From: Leclercia adecarboxylata
Lineage (GTDB): Bacteria > Pseudomonadota > Gammaproteobacteria > Enterobacterales > Enterobacteriaceae
Direction: 5' to 3'
DNA length: 64,000 bases
NCBI GenBank assembly: GCA_901472455.1
Contig: LR590464.1
Coordinates: 3,968,001 to 4,032,000, forward strand
Both the position numbers and the translations under genes were made by a program. Every line of letters starts with the position of its first letter. The first letter of the stretch is position 1. The notes beneath the pieces were generated by a model that did not search any database, had not been told where the DNA came from, and worked only from the letters and a program-made list of their open reading frames with translations. Positions 22,442 to 32,358 of this stretch are shown one piece after another.

Positions 22442-23200
22442 GTGGCCGTTCATTTGCTTATTGTCGACGCGCTGAACCTTATCCGGCGCATCCACGCGGT
22501 TCAGGGTACGCCCTGCAAGGATACCTGCCTGCATGCGCTGGAGCAGCTTATTCGCCACAGTCAGCCCAGCCACGTGGTCGCCGTGTTTGACGATGAAGCG
22601 CGTAACAGCGGCTGGCGACATCAGCGTCTGCCGGATTACAAAGCCGGACGCGCACCTATGCCGGACGATCTGCACGCCGAAATGCCCACCATCCGCGCCG
22701 CCTTTGAGCAACGCGGGGTTCCCTGCTGGGGTGCCCTGGGCAACGAAGCCGACGATCTGGCCGCCACGCTGGCGGTAAAAGTGGCCAGCGCCGGGCATCA
22801 GGCCACCATTGTCTCGACGGACAAGGGTTACTGTCAGTTGCTTTCACCTACCATTCGCATCCGCGATTATTTCCAGAAACGCTGGCTCGATGCCCCTTTC
22901 ATTGCCGGTGAGTTTGGCGTCTCGCCGCAGCAGCTACCGGACTACTGGGGGCTGGCGGGGATCAGCAGCTCAAAGGTGCCGGGTGTGGCAGGCATTGGCC
23001 CGAAAAGTGCGGCCCAGCTACTCACCGATTTTCAGGATCTGGAAGGAATTTACGCCCACCTGAATGAGGTGCCGGAGAAGTGGCGCAAAAAGCTGGAAGT
23101 GCATAAAGAGATGGCATTTATCTGCCGGGATGTGGCGCGGTTGCAGACGGATTTACAGCTGGACGGGAATTTGCAGCAGCTCAGGTTAGATCGCGTTTGA
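22442..23200 (+). CDS. xni: Flap endonuclease Xni (ExoIX)
   Basis: FEN-family nuclease homologous to the 5' nuclease domain of DNA polymerase I; it acts on DNA flaps and is partly redundant with PolA. It starts with GTG at 22442 behind AAGGGAG and reads [22 protein letters not shown]. Metal-binding acidic residues are in [23 protein letters not shown] and [15 protein letters not shown], and the helix-hairpin-helix is in [17 protein letters not shown]. The 252 residues are close to the E. coli length. It is convergent with rlmM, with a REP element between. Confidence 0.95.
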   Translation: MAVHLLIVDALNLIRRIHAVQGTPCKDTCLHALEQLIRHSQPSHVVAVFDDEARNSGWRHQRLPDYKAGRAPMPDDLHAEMPTIRAAFEQRGVPCWGALGNEADDLAATLAVKVASAGHQATIVSTDKGYCQLLSPTIRIRDYFQKRWLDAPFIAGEFGVSPQQLPDYWGLAGISSSKVPGVAGIGPKSAAQLLTDFQDLEGIYAHLNEVPEKWRKKLEVHKEMAFICRDVARLQTDLQLDGNLQQLRLDRV

Positions 23201-23205
23201 ACTCA

Positions 23206-23233
23206 TGCCCGGTGGCGCTACGCTTACCGGGCA
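23206..23233. repeat. REP-like palindrome between xni and rlmM
   Basis: TGCCCGGTGGCGCTACGC followed by TTACCGGGCA forms the usual REP hairpin (CGGTGGCGC core) in the gap between two convergent genes. Confidence 0.75.
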
Positions 23234-23287
23234 TGGGGTCACTATCTCCTCTTCAGATGGGAGAGGAGTGATGTAAGAGATCCTGTA

Positions 23288-24389
23288 TTACCTCTCGTCG
23301 CGACGCCCACCGACGGCAGCCCACCAGCGGCGGATATGCACGGTGACTTCTTCGCGATCGTGGTACAGCTGGCGCGCCTGAATAACCACGTTAATACCGT
23401 GCTCATCCATCTGCTCCTGAATGTAGGCCAGATTCTGCGAAACTTCCTCATAGCGCTTTTTCATTGGCAGCTTGAGGTTAAAAATGGTCTCACGACACCA
23501 GCCGTTCACTAACCAGGAGGCCATCAGGGCCGCCACTTTGGCCGGTTTCTCTACCATATCGCACACCATCCACGAGATGTTGTTGCGGGTTGGACGATAG
23601 CGGAAACCATCTTCACGCAGCCAGGTGACCTGCCCGGTATCCATCAGGCTTTGCGCCATCGGGCCGTTATCGACAGAGGAAACCCACATGTTGCGTTTCA
23701 CCAGTTGATAGGTCCAGCCGCCCGGACAGGCACCGAGATCGACCGCATACATACCGTTTGCCAGGCGTTCGTCCCACTCATCAGCAGGAATAAAGACGTG
23801 AAACGCCTCTTCAAGCTTCAGCGTAGAACGGCTGGGTGCATCCGCCGGGAAACGCAGACGTGGGATGCCCATAAAGAACGGTGAGTTATTGGTGGTGTAC
23901 GAATAACCGGTATAACAGCAGCCAGGGGCGATAAAGAAGATATGCACTACCGGACGTTTTGGTGTCTCGTAGTTGGTCAATACGCCCGCGTCACGCAATG
24001 CCGCGCGCAGCGGCACGGTGAACTTACGGCAAAACTTCATCAGCTCTTTGCTTTCGTTGGTATCTGCAACTTCAACGCGCAGATCGCCACCCTTCTCCAC
24101 CACGCCCTGCAACATGCCAACAATTGGCGTAATGCGATCTTCAGGTGGAAGGTCTTTCAGAAGCTCACCCGCGACAAACATCTGGCGGGGCAAAAATCAG
24201 CGAGGTGAACGGCAAGTCGCGAACCAGTTTTTCTGCATCATCTGCCTGGTAGCATTCAAAAACGACATAGCCCGAATTCTCTTTCACGCGGGCAAAACCA
24301 AACACTTCGCGCTTCGCGGCTTTATCAGTGATCTCCGCGGCACACTCTTTTTCAAAGCCCGGGCGACAATATAAGACAACTTTATTCAT
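23288..24389 (-). CDS. rlmM: 23S rRNA (cytidine-2498-2'-O)-methyltransferase RlmM (one frameshift)
   Basis: SAM-dependent 2'-O-methyltransferase for C2498 of 23S rRNA. The start at 24389 ([20 protein letters not shown]) overlaps the ygdD stop within ATGAATAA, so the pair is coupled. An N-terminal THUMP-like part is followed by the Rossmann methyltransferase fold with [17 protein letters not shown] (SAM site) and [15 protein letters not shown]. The C-terminus ends [10 protein letters not shown]. One break near 24183, in a G run, separates the first 68 residues from the rest; the joint reads [12 protein letters not shown] as expected. About 366 residues. Confidence 0.95.
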
Positions 24390-24777
24390 GAACAACGCCC
24401 TTGCGTTTCAGACGGAACGAACCGATTAACATTAAAACCCACCCGACCAGGAAGCTGACGCCGCCGACCGGGGTAACAAACGCCCACAGGCGTAAATGCG
24501 ACAGCGCAAGGCAGTACAGGCTACCGCTGAAAAGCACGGTGCCCAGCGCCATAAATACGCTGCTCCAGTAAAACCAGATACTGATACGACGCTGCATCGC
24601 CACGGCTAACCCGAAGATCGCCAGAGTATGAAACGCCTGATATTCCAGACCGGTGTGGATCCAGTCCATCTCTACCACACCCAATGATTTGCGTAAGACA
24701 TGTGCGCCAAAAGCGCCCAGAGCAACAAAAATAAAGCCACTCACCGCGGCAAAAATCAGCATAAAACGGCTGGTCAT
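24382..24777 (-). CDS. ygdD: Inner-membrane protein YgdD (DUF423)
   Basis: A 131-residue membrane protein of unknown function, UPF0382/DUF423 family. Four hydrophobic segments are visible: [25 protein letters not shown], the [17 protein letters not shown] stretch, [22 protein letters not shown] and [22 protein letters not shown]. The GAFGAH and HTL motifs are typical of the family. It lies directly upstream of rlmM with overlapping stop and start, and downstream of gcvA in the same direction. Confidence 0.93.
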   Translation of the reverse strand: MTSRFMLIFAAVSGFIFVALGAFGAHVLRKSLGVVEMDWIHTGLEYQAFHTLAIFGLAVAMQRRISIWFYWSSVFMALGTVLFSGSLYCLALSHLRLWAFVTPVGGVSFLVGWVLMLIGSFRLKRKGVVHE

Positions 24778-24822
24778 GTTTCTGTCCTGAAGTTATGCGC
24801 GTCCTGCGCGCAAAAGAAAGTG

Positions 24823-25740
24823 TTACTCGTACCGAAAGCGGAATTTTTCTTGCTCATTGGCCGCCTTTGCCAGGATCCACTGGCGAAACGCGGCTATTTT
24901 ACCCAGTTCTGCCTGACTGTCATGACAAACCAGATAAAAAGCGTTCTTGCTGACCAGAACATCATTAAAGGGGCAGACCAGGCGGCCGGCCTCAATTTCG
25001 GACTGCGCCATGACGTTGTTTGCCAACGCCACGCCCTGTCCGTGAATGGCAGCCTGTAACACCATCGCACTGTGGCTAAAGGATGGGGCCTTGCTGCACG
25101 TTTATATGGTTTAGACCGAGCTGGCGGGTATAAGTTTGCCAGTCGCGGGCGAGAAGCATCATGTAAAAGCGTGTGCTGCGCCAGATTGGCGGGGTGCTTT
25201 TAACGCTTTTTCGCCTGTTAAGAGTAGAGGCGAGCAGACCGGCAGCAAATATTCTGCGTACAATTTTTCGACACGCAGGCCTGGCCAGTTGCCGCGACCA
25301 TAGAAAATCGCCACGTCGACGTCATCTGCCAACTTGTCTTCCTGACGGTCGACGGCCTGGATTCGGACGTCGATTCCCGGATAAGCTGAGTTAAAGCTTG
25401 AGAGCCTCGGCACCAGCCACTGAATGGCAAAACTGGGCAATAAACTTACTGTTAGTGCGCCTTTAGCACTGCGCGCCTGCAACTTACGGGTGGCCTCCGT
25501 CAGTTGGGAAAAGATCTCTTTAATATCCTGAAAATAGCTCTGCCCCTCTTCGGTCAAAAGCAGGGAACGATTGCGGCGGCGGAACAGCTTGAGGCCCAGA
25601 AAATCCTCAAGAGACTTGATTTGATGACTTACTGCGGCTTGCGTCACAAAAAGCTCATCGGCCGCGCGCGTGAAACTTAAATGGCGGGCGGCTGCATCAA
25701 ATACACGTAATGCATTCAGTGGTGGTAATCGCTTGGACAT
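24823..25740 (-). CDS. gcvA: LysR-type regulator GcvA (frameshifted)
   Basis: Activates (with glycine) or represses (with GcvR) the glycine-cleavage operon gcvTHP, and activates the sRNA gcvB that is transcribed divergently next to it. It starts MSKRLPPLNALRVFDAAARHLSFTRAADELFVTQAAVSHQIK, the winged helix-turn-helix; the substrate-binding domain follows (SLLPSFAIQWLVPRLSSFN, DVDVAIFYGRGNWPGLRVEKLYAEYLLPVCSP). Breaks near 25190 and 25085 interrupt the second half, which resumes as MVLQAAIHGQGVALANNVMAQSEIEAGRLV. About 305 residues in total. Confidence 0.94.
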
Positions 25741-25868
25741 GGTTATCTGGCTTAGATGTTAACGGCTTTTAACAAACAGGAAACAACGTTTAACCTATTA
25801 GTTTTTTTTATCTGAGCCATTATAAATTGTCCGTTGAGGAACTACCAGCAAATACCTATAGTGGCGGC

Positions 25869-26076
25869 ACTTCCTGAGCCGGAACGAAAAGCTTTTTTTG
25901 GAATGCGTGTTCTGAAGGGCTTTTGGCTTACGGTTGTGATGTTGTGTTGTTGTGTTTGCAATTGGTCTGCGATTCAGACCTCGGTAGCTACGCTACCAAT
26001 TTTTCACTTCCTGTACATTTACCCTGTCTGTCCATAGTGATTAATGTAGCACCGCCCAATTGCGGTGCTTTTTTTT
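25869..26076 (+). ncRNA. gcvB: GcvB small RNA
   Basis: Hfq-dependent regulator that represses many amino-acid and peptide transporter mRNAs (such as dppA and oppA) when glycine is high. The sequence begins ACTTCCTGAGCCGGAACGAA as in E. coli and keeps the GU-rich R1 seed GGTTGTGATGTTGTGTTG around 25932. The hairpins GGTCTGCGATTCAGACC and GGTAGCTACGCTACC follow. It ends in a terminator, AGCACCGC/GCGGTGCT with eight T (26049-26076). It is divergent from gcvA, whose product activates it; the gap 25741-25868 holds both promoters. Confidence 0.97.
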
Positions 26077-26089
26077 GTCTGCAATTCTG

Positions 26090-26318
26090 TTAGTGATCCA
26101 GCTCAACCATCTCTTTCACATCACTACGGTTGATTTGCTGTTTTGTTCCCGTTTGCGTCCTTATACGAGATCATGCCGGTATCATTATCGGTTTGTGGCT
26201 TACCTTCCGACACGATAGAACGGCCATCATTGGTATGCATCACGTAGTTGTTACCGGAACAGGCGCTCAGGGCAAAAGTAAGCATACAAGCAGAGGCAAT
26301 TGCGATAGTCTTTTTCAT
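26090..26318 (-). CDS. ygdI: Small lipoprotein YgdI (one frameshift)
   Basis: A predicted outer-membrane lipoprotein of about 75 residues with a DUF903 (YgdI/YgdR SH3-like) domain; function unknown. It starts MKKTIAIASACMLTFALSACSG, where LSAC is the lipobox, so Cys20 would be acylated. The mature part reads NNYVMHTNDGRSIVSEGKPQTDNDTGMISYKDANGNK. One extra A near 26145 shifts the frame; restoring it gives QQINRSDVKEMVELDH and the stop at 26092-26090. Its paralogue ygdR lies at 53625 in this window. Confidence 0.9.
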
Positions 26319-26510
26319 CTTTATCTCCTTTAGCAATTAATGCTATTAAAAGCATGTTTCATAACAGGCTAAAACATTCTCCTGACTCTATTTCAGCATA
26401 ACCTGCTTCGTCTGTTACGCCAGGATAAACAGACAAATCCGATAGAGATCAACCTTCTTGCCCTTCCACTGAATTTGCGCGACGATCTATTCACGATGAA
26501 GAGGAATTCA

Positions 26511-27724
26511 ATGAACGCATTCAGCCCTGCCCATTTCCGCGCACAGTTCCCGGCGCTGGCCGATGCCGGTGTCTATCTTGATAGCGCTGCGACAGCCCTC
26601 AAGCCACAGGCGGTGATCGATGCCACGCAACAATTTTACAGCCTGAGCGCAGGCAATGTGCATCGCAGCCAGTTTGCCGAGGCGCAACGCTTAACCGCGC
26701 GCTATGAAGCGGCCCGCGATCAGGTCGCACAACTGCTTAATGCCGAAAGCGGTAAAAACATTGTCTGGACGCGGGGCACCACCGAAGCCATCAACATGGT
26801 AGCGCAGTGTTATGCCCGACCACGCCTGCAACCAGGTGATGAGATTATCGTCAGCGAGGCAGAACATCATGCCAATCTGGTGCCGTGGTTGATGGTGGCT
26901 GAACAGACCGGCGCGCGGGTGGTGAAGTTACCCCCTCGGCGCAGATTTCTTAGCCGATGTTACCCGCCTTCCCGAATTGATTACCCCGCGCAGCCGCATT
27001 CTCGCGCTGGGGCAGATGTCCAACGTCACCGGCGGCTGCCCCGGATCTGGCCCGTGCCATCCAGCTTGCTCATGCCAGCCGCATGGTGGTGATGGTCGAT
27101 GGCGCACAAGGCGTGGTGCACTTCCCGGCAGACGTGCAGCAGCTGGATATCGATTTCTATGCCTTCTCCGGGCATAAACTGTATGGCCCAACCGGCATCG
27201 GCGCACTGTACGGCAAAGCGGAGCTGCTGGAGCAGATGACGCCGTGGCTCGGGGGCGGCAAGATGATCACCGAAGTGACCTTCGACGGCTTCAAAACCCA
27301 GGCGGTGCCGTATCGCCTGGAAGCCGGGACGCCAAAACGTCGCCGGGGTGATTGGCCTGAGCGCGGCGCTGGAGTGGCTGGCGGGATATCGATCTGCAGC
27401 AGGCCGAGAGCTGGAGTCGCGGGCTGGCAACGCTGGCAGAAGAAGCGCTGAAAAAGCGCCCCCGGTTTTCGCTCTTTCCGCGTCCAGGACTCGAGCCTGC
27501 TGGCATTCGATTTTGCCGGGGTGCATCACAGCGACATGGTCACCCTGCTGGCGGGATATGGCATTGCCCTGCGTGCCGGACAGCACTGCGCCCAGCCGCT
27601 GCTGGCGGCGCTTGGTGTCAACGGCACACTGCGCGTCTCGTTTGCTCCCTATAACACCCAAAGCGATGTCGAGGCACTGATTGCCGCCGTCGATCGCGCC
27701 CTTGCCTTACTGGTGGATGAATGA
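26511..27724 (+). CDS. csdA: Cysteine desulfurase CsdA (frameshifted)
   Basis: PLP enzyme (group II, SufS-like) that takes sulfur from cysteine or cysteine sulfinate and passes it to CsdE. The ATG at 26511 behind GAGGAATTCA gives [35 protein letters not shown]. Also visible: [13 protein letters not shown], the PLP lysine in [15 protein letters not shown], and the catalytic cysteine in [17 protein letters not shown]. Breaks near 26930, 27040, 27330, 27385 and 27455 are added bases in short homopolymers. The stop overlaps the csdE start as ATGA. About 401 residues. Confidence 0.94.
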
Positions 27725-28161
27725 CAAGCCCAACCCTCGCCGGACACCCGTTCGGCACCGTTATCACTGAAGAGACGTTAAAACAGACCTTCGCCCCGCT
27801 GAGCCAGTGGGAAGAAAAATATCGCCAGCTGATCCTGCTGGGCAAACAGCTGCCTGCGCTGTCTGATGAGCTAAAAGCACAGGCAAAAGAGATCCCCGGC
27901 TGTGAGAACCGCGTCTGGCTTGGGGTAACCCCCGTTGGAGAGAAACTGCACTTTTATGGCGACAGCGAAGGCCGCATTGTGCGTGGGTTACTGGCCGTGC
28001 TGCTGACGGCGATAGAGGGAAAAAGCGCTGCGCAGATCCTTGGCGAAAGCCCGTTGGCGCTGTTTGATGAACTGGGTTTACGCGGACAACTGAGCGCCTC
28101 GCGCAGCCAGGGACTGAATGCCCTGAGCGAGGCGGTGCTGGAGGCGGCGCGTCAGGCCTGA
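27721..28161 (+). CDS. csdE: Sulfur acceptor protein CsdE
   Basis: SufE-like protein that receives persulfide sulfur from CsdA and stimulates it. The intact 146-residue product starts [45 protein letters not shown]. The acceptor cysteine lies in [13 protein letters not shown] (near residue 61). The ATG overlaps the csdA stop. Its end RQA and stop share a 10-bp perfect palindrome with the end of the convergent gene tcdA, so both genes terminate in the same ten bases. Confidence 0.96.
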   Translation: MTSPTLAGHPFGTVITEETLKQTFAPLSQWEEKYRQLILLGKQLPALSDELKAQAKEIPGCENRVWLGVTPVGEKLHFYGDSEGRIVRGLLAVLLTAIEGKSAAQILGESPLALFDELGLRGQLSASRSQGLNALSEAVLEAARQA

Positions 28162-28961
28162 CGTTCCGCCTTCGCCATCATCTTTTTCAGGGCGTGAGAC
28201 ACGGCGATAAAACCAAAGGTCGCGGTCACCATGGTGGCCGCGCCAAAACCCGGAGGCACAGTCCATTCGTTTTGGCCCTTCGGCGGAGCTCTTCATGGCA
28301 CACACCGAACCGTCTGCCTGCGGATAGACCAGGGCTTCCGTTGAGAAGACGCAGTCTATGCCCAGCTTCCCTTTGCTGTTCTTCACTACCCCAAAATCGC
28401 TTTTCAGACGTTCGCGCAACTTGGCCGCCCAGAGGATCCTGGATAGTTTTCGCCAGATCGGTGACCTGAATCTGCGTCGGGTCGATCTGCCCGCCCGCTC
28501 CGCCGGTAGTGACCAGCGGCACTTTATTGCGACGACACCAGGCGATAAGCGCCGCTTTCGGGCGCACGCTGTCGATGGCGTCAATGACGTAGCTGTAACC
28601 CGCCCCCCATGTACTGGGCGACGTTATCGGCCGTCACAAAATCATCAATCACCGTGACGCGGCACTCCGGGTTTATCTGGCGAATGCGATCCGCCATCAC
28701 CTCGGATTTTGCCAGCCCGACGCTGTCGCGAAGGGCGTGGATCTGCCGGTTGGTGTTGGTAACGCAGACATCATCCATGTCGATAAGCGTAATGGCGCCG
28801 ATCCCGGTTCGTGCCAGCGCTTCCGCCGCCCATGAGCCAACGCCGCCAATCCCGACCACGCAGACATGCGCATCGGCAAACAGTTGCAGGGCTTTTTCAC
28901 CATATAAACGCGCGGTGCCACCAAAACGCTGGCGCCAGGCTTCGCTCATTACCACAGACAT
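28152..28961 (-). CDS. tcdA: tRNA threonylcarbamoyladenosine dehydratase TcdA (frameshifted)
   Basis: E1-like ATP-dependent enzyme that cyclises t6A37 of tRNA to ct6A, with CsdA/CsdE as partners in E. coli. It starts [21 protein letters not shown] and has the nucleotide-binding [39 protein letters not shown], and the later [30 protein letters not shown]. Breaks lie near 28605, 28430 and 28248, all in runs of C or G. With the last corrected, the protein ends [21 protein letters not shown] at 28152. About 268 residues. Sits convergently on csdE, its functional partner. Confidence 0.93.
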
Positions 28962-28975
28962 AAGACCTCAGATGT

Positions 28976-29003
28976 AAAAAGGGTGAGAGTTACCCCTCAC
29001 CCC
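28976..29003 (-). terminator. Terminator of mltA
   Basis: On the minus strand GGGTGAG and CTCACCC form a stem around a loop of about a dozen bases, followed by five T (28980-28976), between mltA and tcdA. Confidence 0.8.
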
Positions 29004-29031
29004 GGAAAACATGGCGTCAATATTACCACAC

Positions 29032-30132
29032 TCAGCCGCTAAACACGTTGCCCGCGCCTGCTGCGCTTTTCAGAACCCATACGCGCCCGTAGTGGTTATA
29101 CCAGCCTGCGCGGTGACCGGCATCAGGTCCAATCCCCTGATAGATGTCGAAGTGCTGGCCTTTGATGGCCCCACCCACATCCAGGCGCGACCATCAGACG
29201 CAGTTCATACTGGCCGGAGAATTTACCGTTGTTATCCAGCGTCGGCACTTCTGCTAACAGCGTCGTACCCGGCGGGATCACTGTCTTGTCAGAGGCCACC
29301 GATGCACGGCCAATCAGCGGGACCGCGCTCGCCCCTTTCACCGGAGCAAAGTTTTGCGGTTTAAAGAATACAAATGAAGGGTTTTGCTCAAGCAGTTCAC
29401 GCACTTCGTATTCGCTGTGCTTCTCGCCCCACTCGCGGATCGCCTGCATCGACATATCTTCGCGTTTCACTTCCCCACGATCGATCAGCACCTTGCCGAT
29501 GCTGCGGTAAGCATGGCCGTTCTTGCCGGAGTAGCTGAAGAAGTTAAGCGGGCTGCCGTCGCCAAAATCAATGTAGCCGCTGCCCTGCACATCCATGATG
29601 AAGTTATCCATCAGCGAGTTGCTGTAGGCCAGGATGTAGTTGGTCGCTTAACGCCCCGGAATAGATCTCGGCGCGGGACGGCAGGCGGCCACGTTTTGGC
29701 GGCATGCGGTAAATCGGGTATTTGAACTCACCCTGGGCGGTATGGCGCGCCTGCACTACCGGGGTGTAGTAGCCAGTAAACTGGACGTTACCGTAGTTAT
29801 CGGTGCCTTCCATCTGCCAGGCATCGATACCGTACTGACGCATGGTGCGCGTATCGGCCCCCGGCGCGTAGCCAATCCTGTACGGCGTTATACACGGCAT
29901 TCTGGGAACCATACAGCCGCGGCGATGCGGTACGGATTTGGCTTACCTGTTCTGCGAAGTCACCGCCGTTGATGGGCGCGCCCACGGCATCCGGCTGATT
30001 CACTAAAGAGAAAGGCTGGTCAGTTTCCCGTCTTTATATTGCTGACCGCGGTCGGTCCGGTTTGGAGGAGCAGGCAGCCAGAATGGCTACCATCGCGCCC
30101 GTCATCAGATACTTCGCCCAACGTCCTTTCAT
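29032..30132 (-). CDS. mltA: Membrane-bound lytic murein transglycosylase A (frameshifted)
   Basis: Outer-membrane lipoprotein that cleaves peptidoglycan to 1,6-anhydromuropeptides. The start at 30132 gives [23 protein letters not shown], a lipoprotein signal peptide with LAAC. Domain A/B segments are [66 protein letters not shown] and [25 protein letters not shown]. The 3D domain with the catalytic aspartate follows, ending NVFSG. Breaks near 30055, 30005, 29875, 29645, 29190 and 29105 scatter it over several frames, but all parts are present in order (about 365 residues). Confidence 0.94.
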
Positions 30133-30298
30133 TATATCCCGTCTTTAAGTTGCCCGATTCTGCGTAATGAAGATAACAAACCGGCAGGGGTAATGAAATG
30201 CGATTACCGCCCCTTACGCAAATTTTGCATAAAAAACAGTCAAATTGTCGCCAGAGCGTACAATCAACACCTAATTTGGTGATTTTTACGAAAAAGGG

Positions 30299-30326
30299 TT
30301 GCAACAAAAAGTCAGCAGAGTATAGT
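30299..30326 (+). promoter_or_regulatory. Promoter of the initiator-tRNA operon
   Basis: A -35 box TTGCAA (30299-30304) and -10 box TATAGT (30321-30326) are 16 bases apart, followed by a GCGC discriminator typical of stringently controlled stable-RNA promoters, 13 bases before the first tRNA. Confidence 0.75.
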
Positions 30327-30339
30327 GCGCTTCCACGGA

Positions 30340-30416
<77 letters not shown>

Positions 30417-30462
30417 ATTAAAATTTGATGAAGTACCTTCTACGACAGTAGAAATTTTTGCG

Positions 30463-30578
30463 AAGTAGTTCGAAACGCAGCAAGGCGGCGACGCAGTGAA
30501 TCCTTAGAAACTTAATCAAGTAAGTGACTGAGGTGAACGAGGAAAGCCAACGCAGATGTGGTTTGAAATACGAAGCGA
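30463..30578. repeat. Diverged ERIC-like repeat between tRNA copies 1 and 2
   Basis: Core segments GCAAGGCGGC, AGTGAATCC, AAGTAAGTGACTGAGGTGA and AGCCAACGCAGATG follow the order and spacing of the 127-bp ERIC consensus, with substitutions. The whole 171-base spacer is transcribed with the tRNAs. The ends are diverged, so the limits are approximate. Confidence 0.78.
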
Positions 30579-30587
30579 AAAGACGGA

Positions 30588-30664
<77 letters not shown>

Positions 30665-30707
30665 ATCAAATTTAAAGAAGTAAGATTCTACAGAGTAGAA
30701 TGACGGA

Positions 30708-30788
<81 letters not shown>

Positions 30789-30805
30789 ACACTTCTAAAA
30801 ACAAT

Positions 30806-30829
30806 AAACACCCTTCCGGGTGTTTTTTT
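30806..30829 (+). terminator. Terminator of the tRNA operon
   Basis: AAACACCC (30806-30813) pairs with GGGTGTTT (30818-30825) around loop TTCC and continues into a run of seven T. Confidence 0.93.
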
Positions 30830-30876
30830 GTATCTGAAGTTTGTCATTTTGCCGGGCGTCAACCCGGCCTGGCTGA

Positions 30877-32129
30877 TTAGCCTCGTCTGGCGAGTGTCGC
30901 CCCATCTGAGAAATAAGCTTTAATCCCCGCCAGTATCGACTCCCGCCACTTCCTGCTGGAAGGGCGGCCGTCTTGAGCTTGCGCTCCTCTTCCACGTTAC
31001 TGATAAAGGCGGTTTCGACCAGTATCGACGGGATATCCGGCGCTTTTAGTACCGCAAACCCGGCCTGCTCGACACTGTTTTTGTGCAGTTTATTAACCCT
31101 ACCCAGTCTACCCAGCACGGCTTTACCAAACTTCAGGCTATCGGTGATGGTCAGCGACTGCACCATATCAAACAGCGTGTGGTCGACATAGCGATCGCCG
31201 CTCTTGCTGACGCCACCGATAAGGTCAGAGGCGTTTTGCGAATCTGCCAGCAGTTTTGCCGCCGTACTGGTTGCCCCTTTGGTTGATAGCGCAAACACCG
31301 ATGACCCGCTGGGCTGGCGGCTGGTAAAAGCATCCGCATGAATAGAGATGAACAGATCCGCGCGCTGCTTTTGCGCTTTCGCCACGCGCACTTTTAGCGG
31401 AATAAAGACATCTTCGTTGCGCGTCATATAGGCGCGCATGTTGCCTTCTCTGTCGATCAACGCCTTCAGGCGACGGGCGATCTGTAGCACTACGTCTTTT
31501 TCCCGGGTGCGGTATTGCCCACCGCGCCGGAGTCTTCCCCGCCATGACCGGATCGAGCATGATCACAATCGGACGATCCCGTCCGGCTTTGCCCGGTTGC
31601 GGACCACTTTGCGCAGGCGGAACCTGCTTTTCAAGATCGCCTTTGTTGTAATCTTCCAACAGCGCCAGCAAAGGATCCTGAATATCCGTCGCGTTGGCAG
31701 GATAGAGATCCATTACCAGACGCTCTTTAAAACCCGCCACGGGCGCCAGGGCAAACAGCTGCGGCTTAACGTTCTGCTTCAGTTCAAAGACCATGCGCAC
31801 GGTGTTCGGATCAAACTGCCCGACCCGCGCTGACTTGATGTAGGGATCGTCGCCCCGGATCTGGGCGCTCATCCCTTTGAGGACAGAATTGAGGTTCACT
31901 CCTTCGATATCCACCACCACCCTCTCCGGTTACTCAGGGCGAATTGCTTATATTTCAATATCCGGTTGGACTCTACCGTCACGCGTGTATAGGTTGAAGA
32001 CGGCCAGACACGCACCGCGACGACCTGACTGACGGCGGCAAGCCCTACCTGACTTACGCTAAGCAACCACATTGCCCCGGCCCCTTGTAGCAGGCGACGA
32101 CGACTTAATGCTTTACTGGATCCCGACAT
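30877..32129 (-). CDS. amiC: N-acetylmuramoyl-L-alanine amidase AmiC (frameshifted)
   Basis: Periplasmic zinc amidase that splits the septal peptidoglycan during daughter-cell separation; activated by NlpD. The start at 32129 gives [31 protein letters not shown], a twin-arginine export signal. The AMIN domain ([19 protein letters not shown]) targets the septum, and the amidase_3 domain has [18 protein letters not shown] (reconstructed), [19 protein letters not shown] and the glutamate in [16 protein letters not shown]. Breaks near 31925, 31540 (a missing G) and 30955 occur. The end GATLARRG matches E. coli. About 417 residues. Divergent from argA. Confidence 0.95.
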
Positions 32130-32306
32130 GCTTCTCCCGAGCAAAGATATCGAATAACTTCTCATAACGTCCAAATTGACCGAAAACTTTAACGAATGAT
32201 GCATAAACTGTCATCCCTAAAAGGGTAAACAATCATGCGTTAACGATTACTTCACTGAAGATTTTATTTGCTTCGCAGAAAAGTTTGGCTTGCACGCAGG
32301 TGCATA

Positions 32307-32324
32307 TTCGAATAAAAATACAAA
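32307..32324. promoter_or_regulatory. ARG box 1 upstream of argA
   Basis: TTCGAATAAAAATACAAA matches the ArgR half-sites TGAAT and ATTCA at 8 of 10 positions. It lies 3 bases before ARG box 2, the spacing expected for binding of one ArgR hexamer. Confidence 0.8.
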
Positions 32325-32327
32325 AAT

Positions 32328-32345
32328 TACGAATAAACATTCATT
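32328..32345. promoter_or_regulatory. ARG box 2 upstream of argA
   Basis: TACGAATAAACATTCATT matches the ArgR half-sites at 9 of 10 positions, 13 bases before the argA GTG. With box 1 it makes a tandem operator for arginine-dependent repression. Confidence 0.85.
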
Positions 32346-32358
32346 GAGGGTTTGTGCC

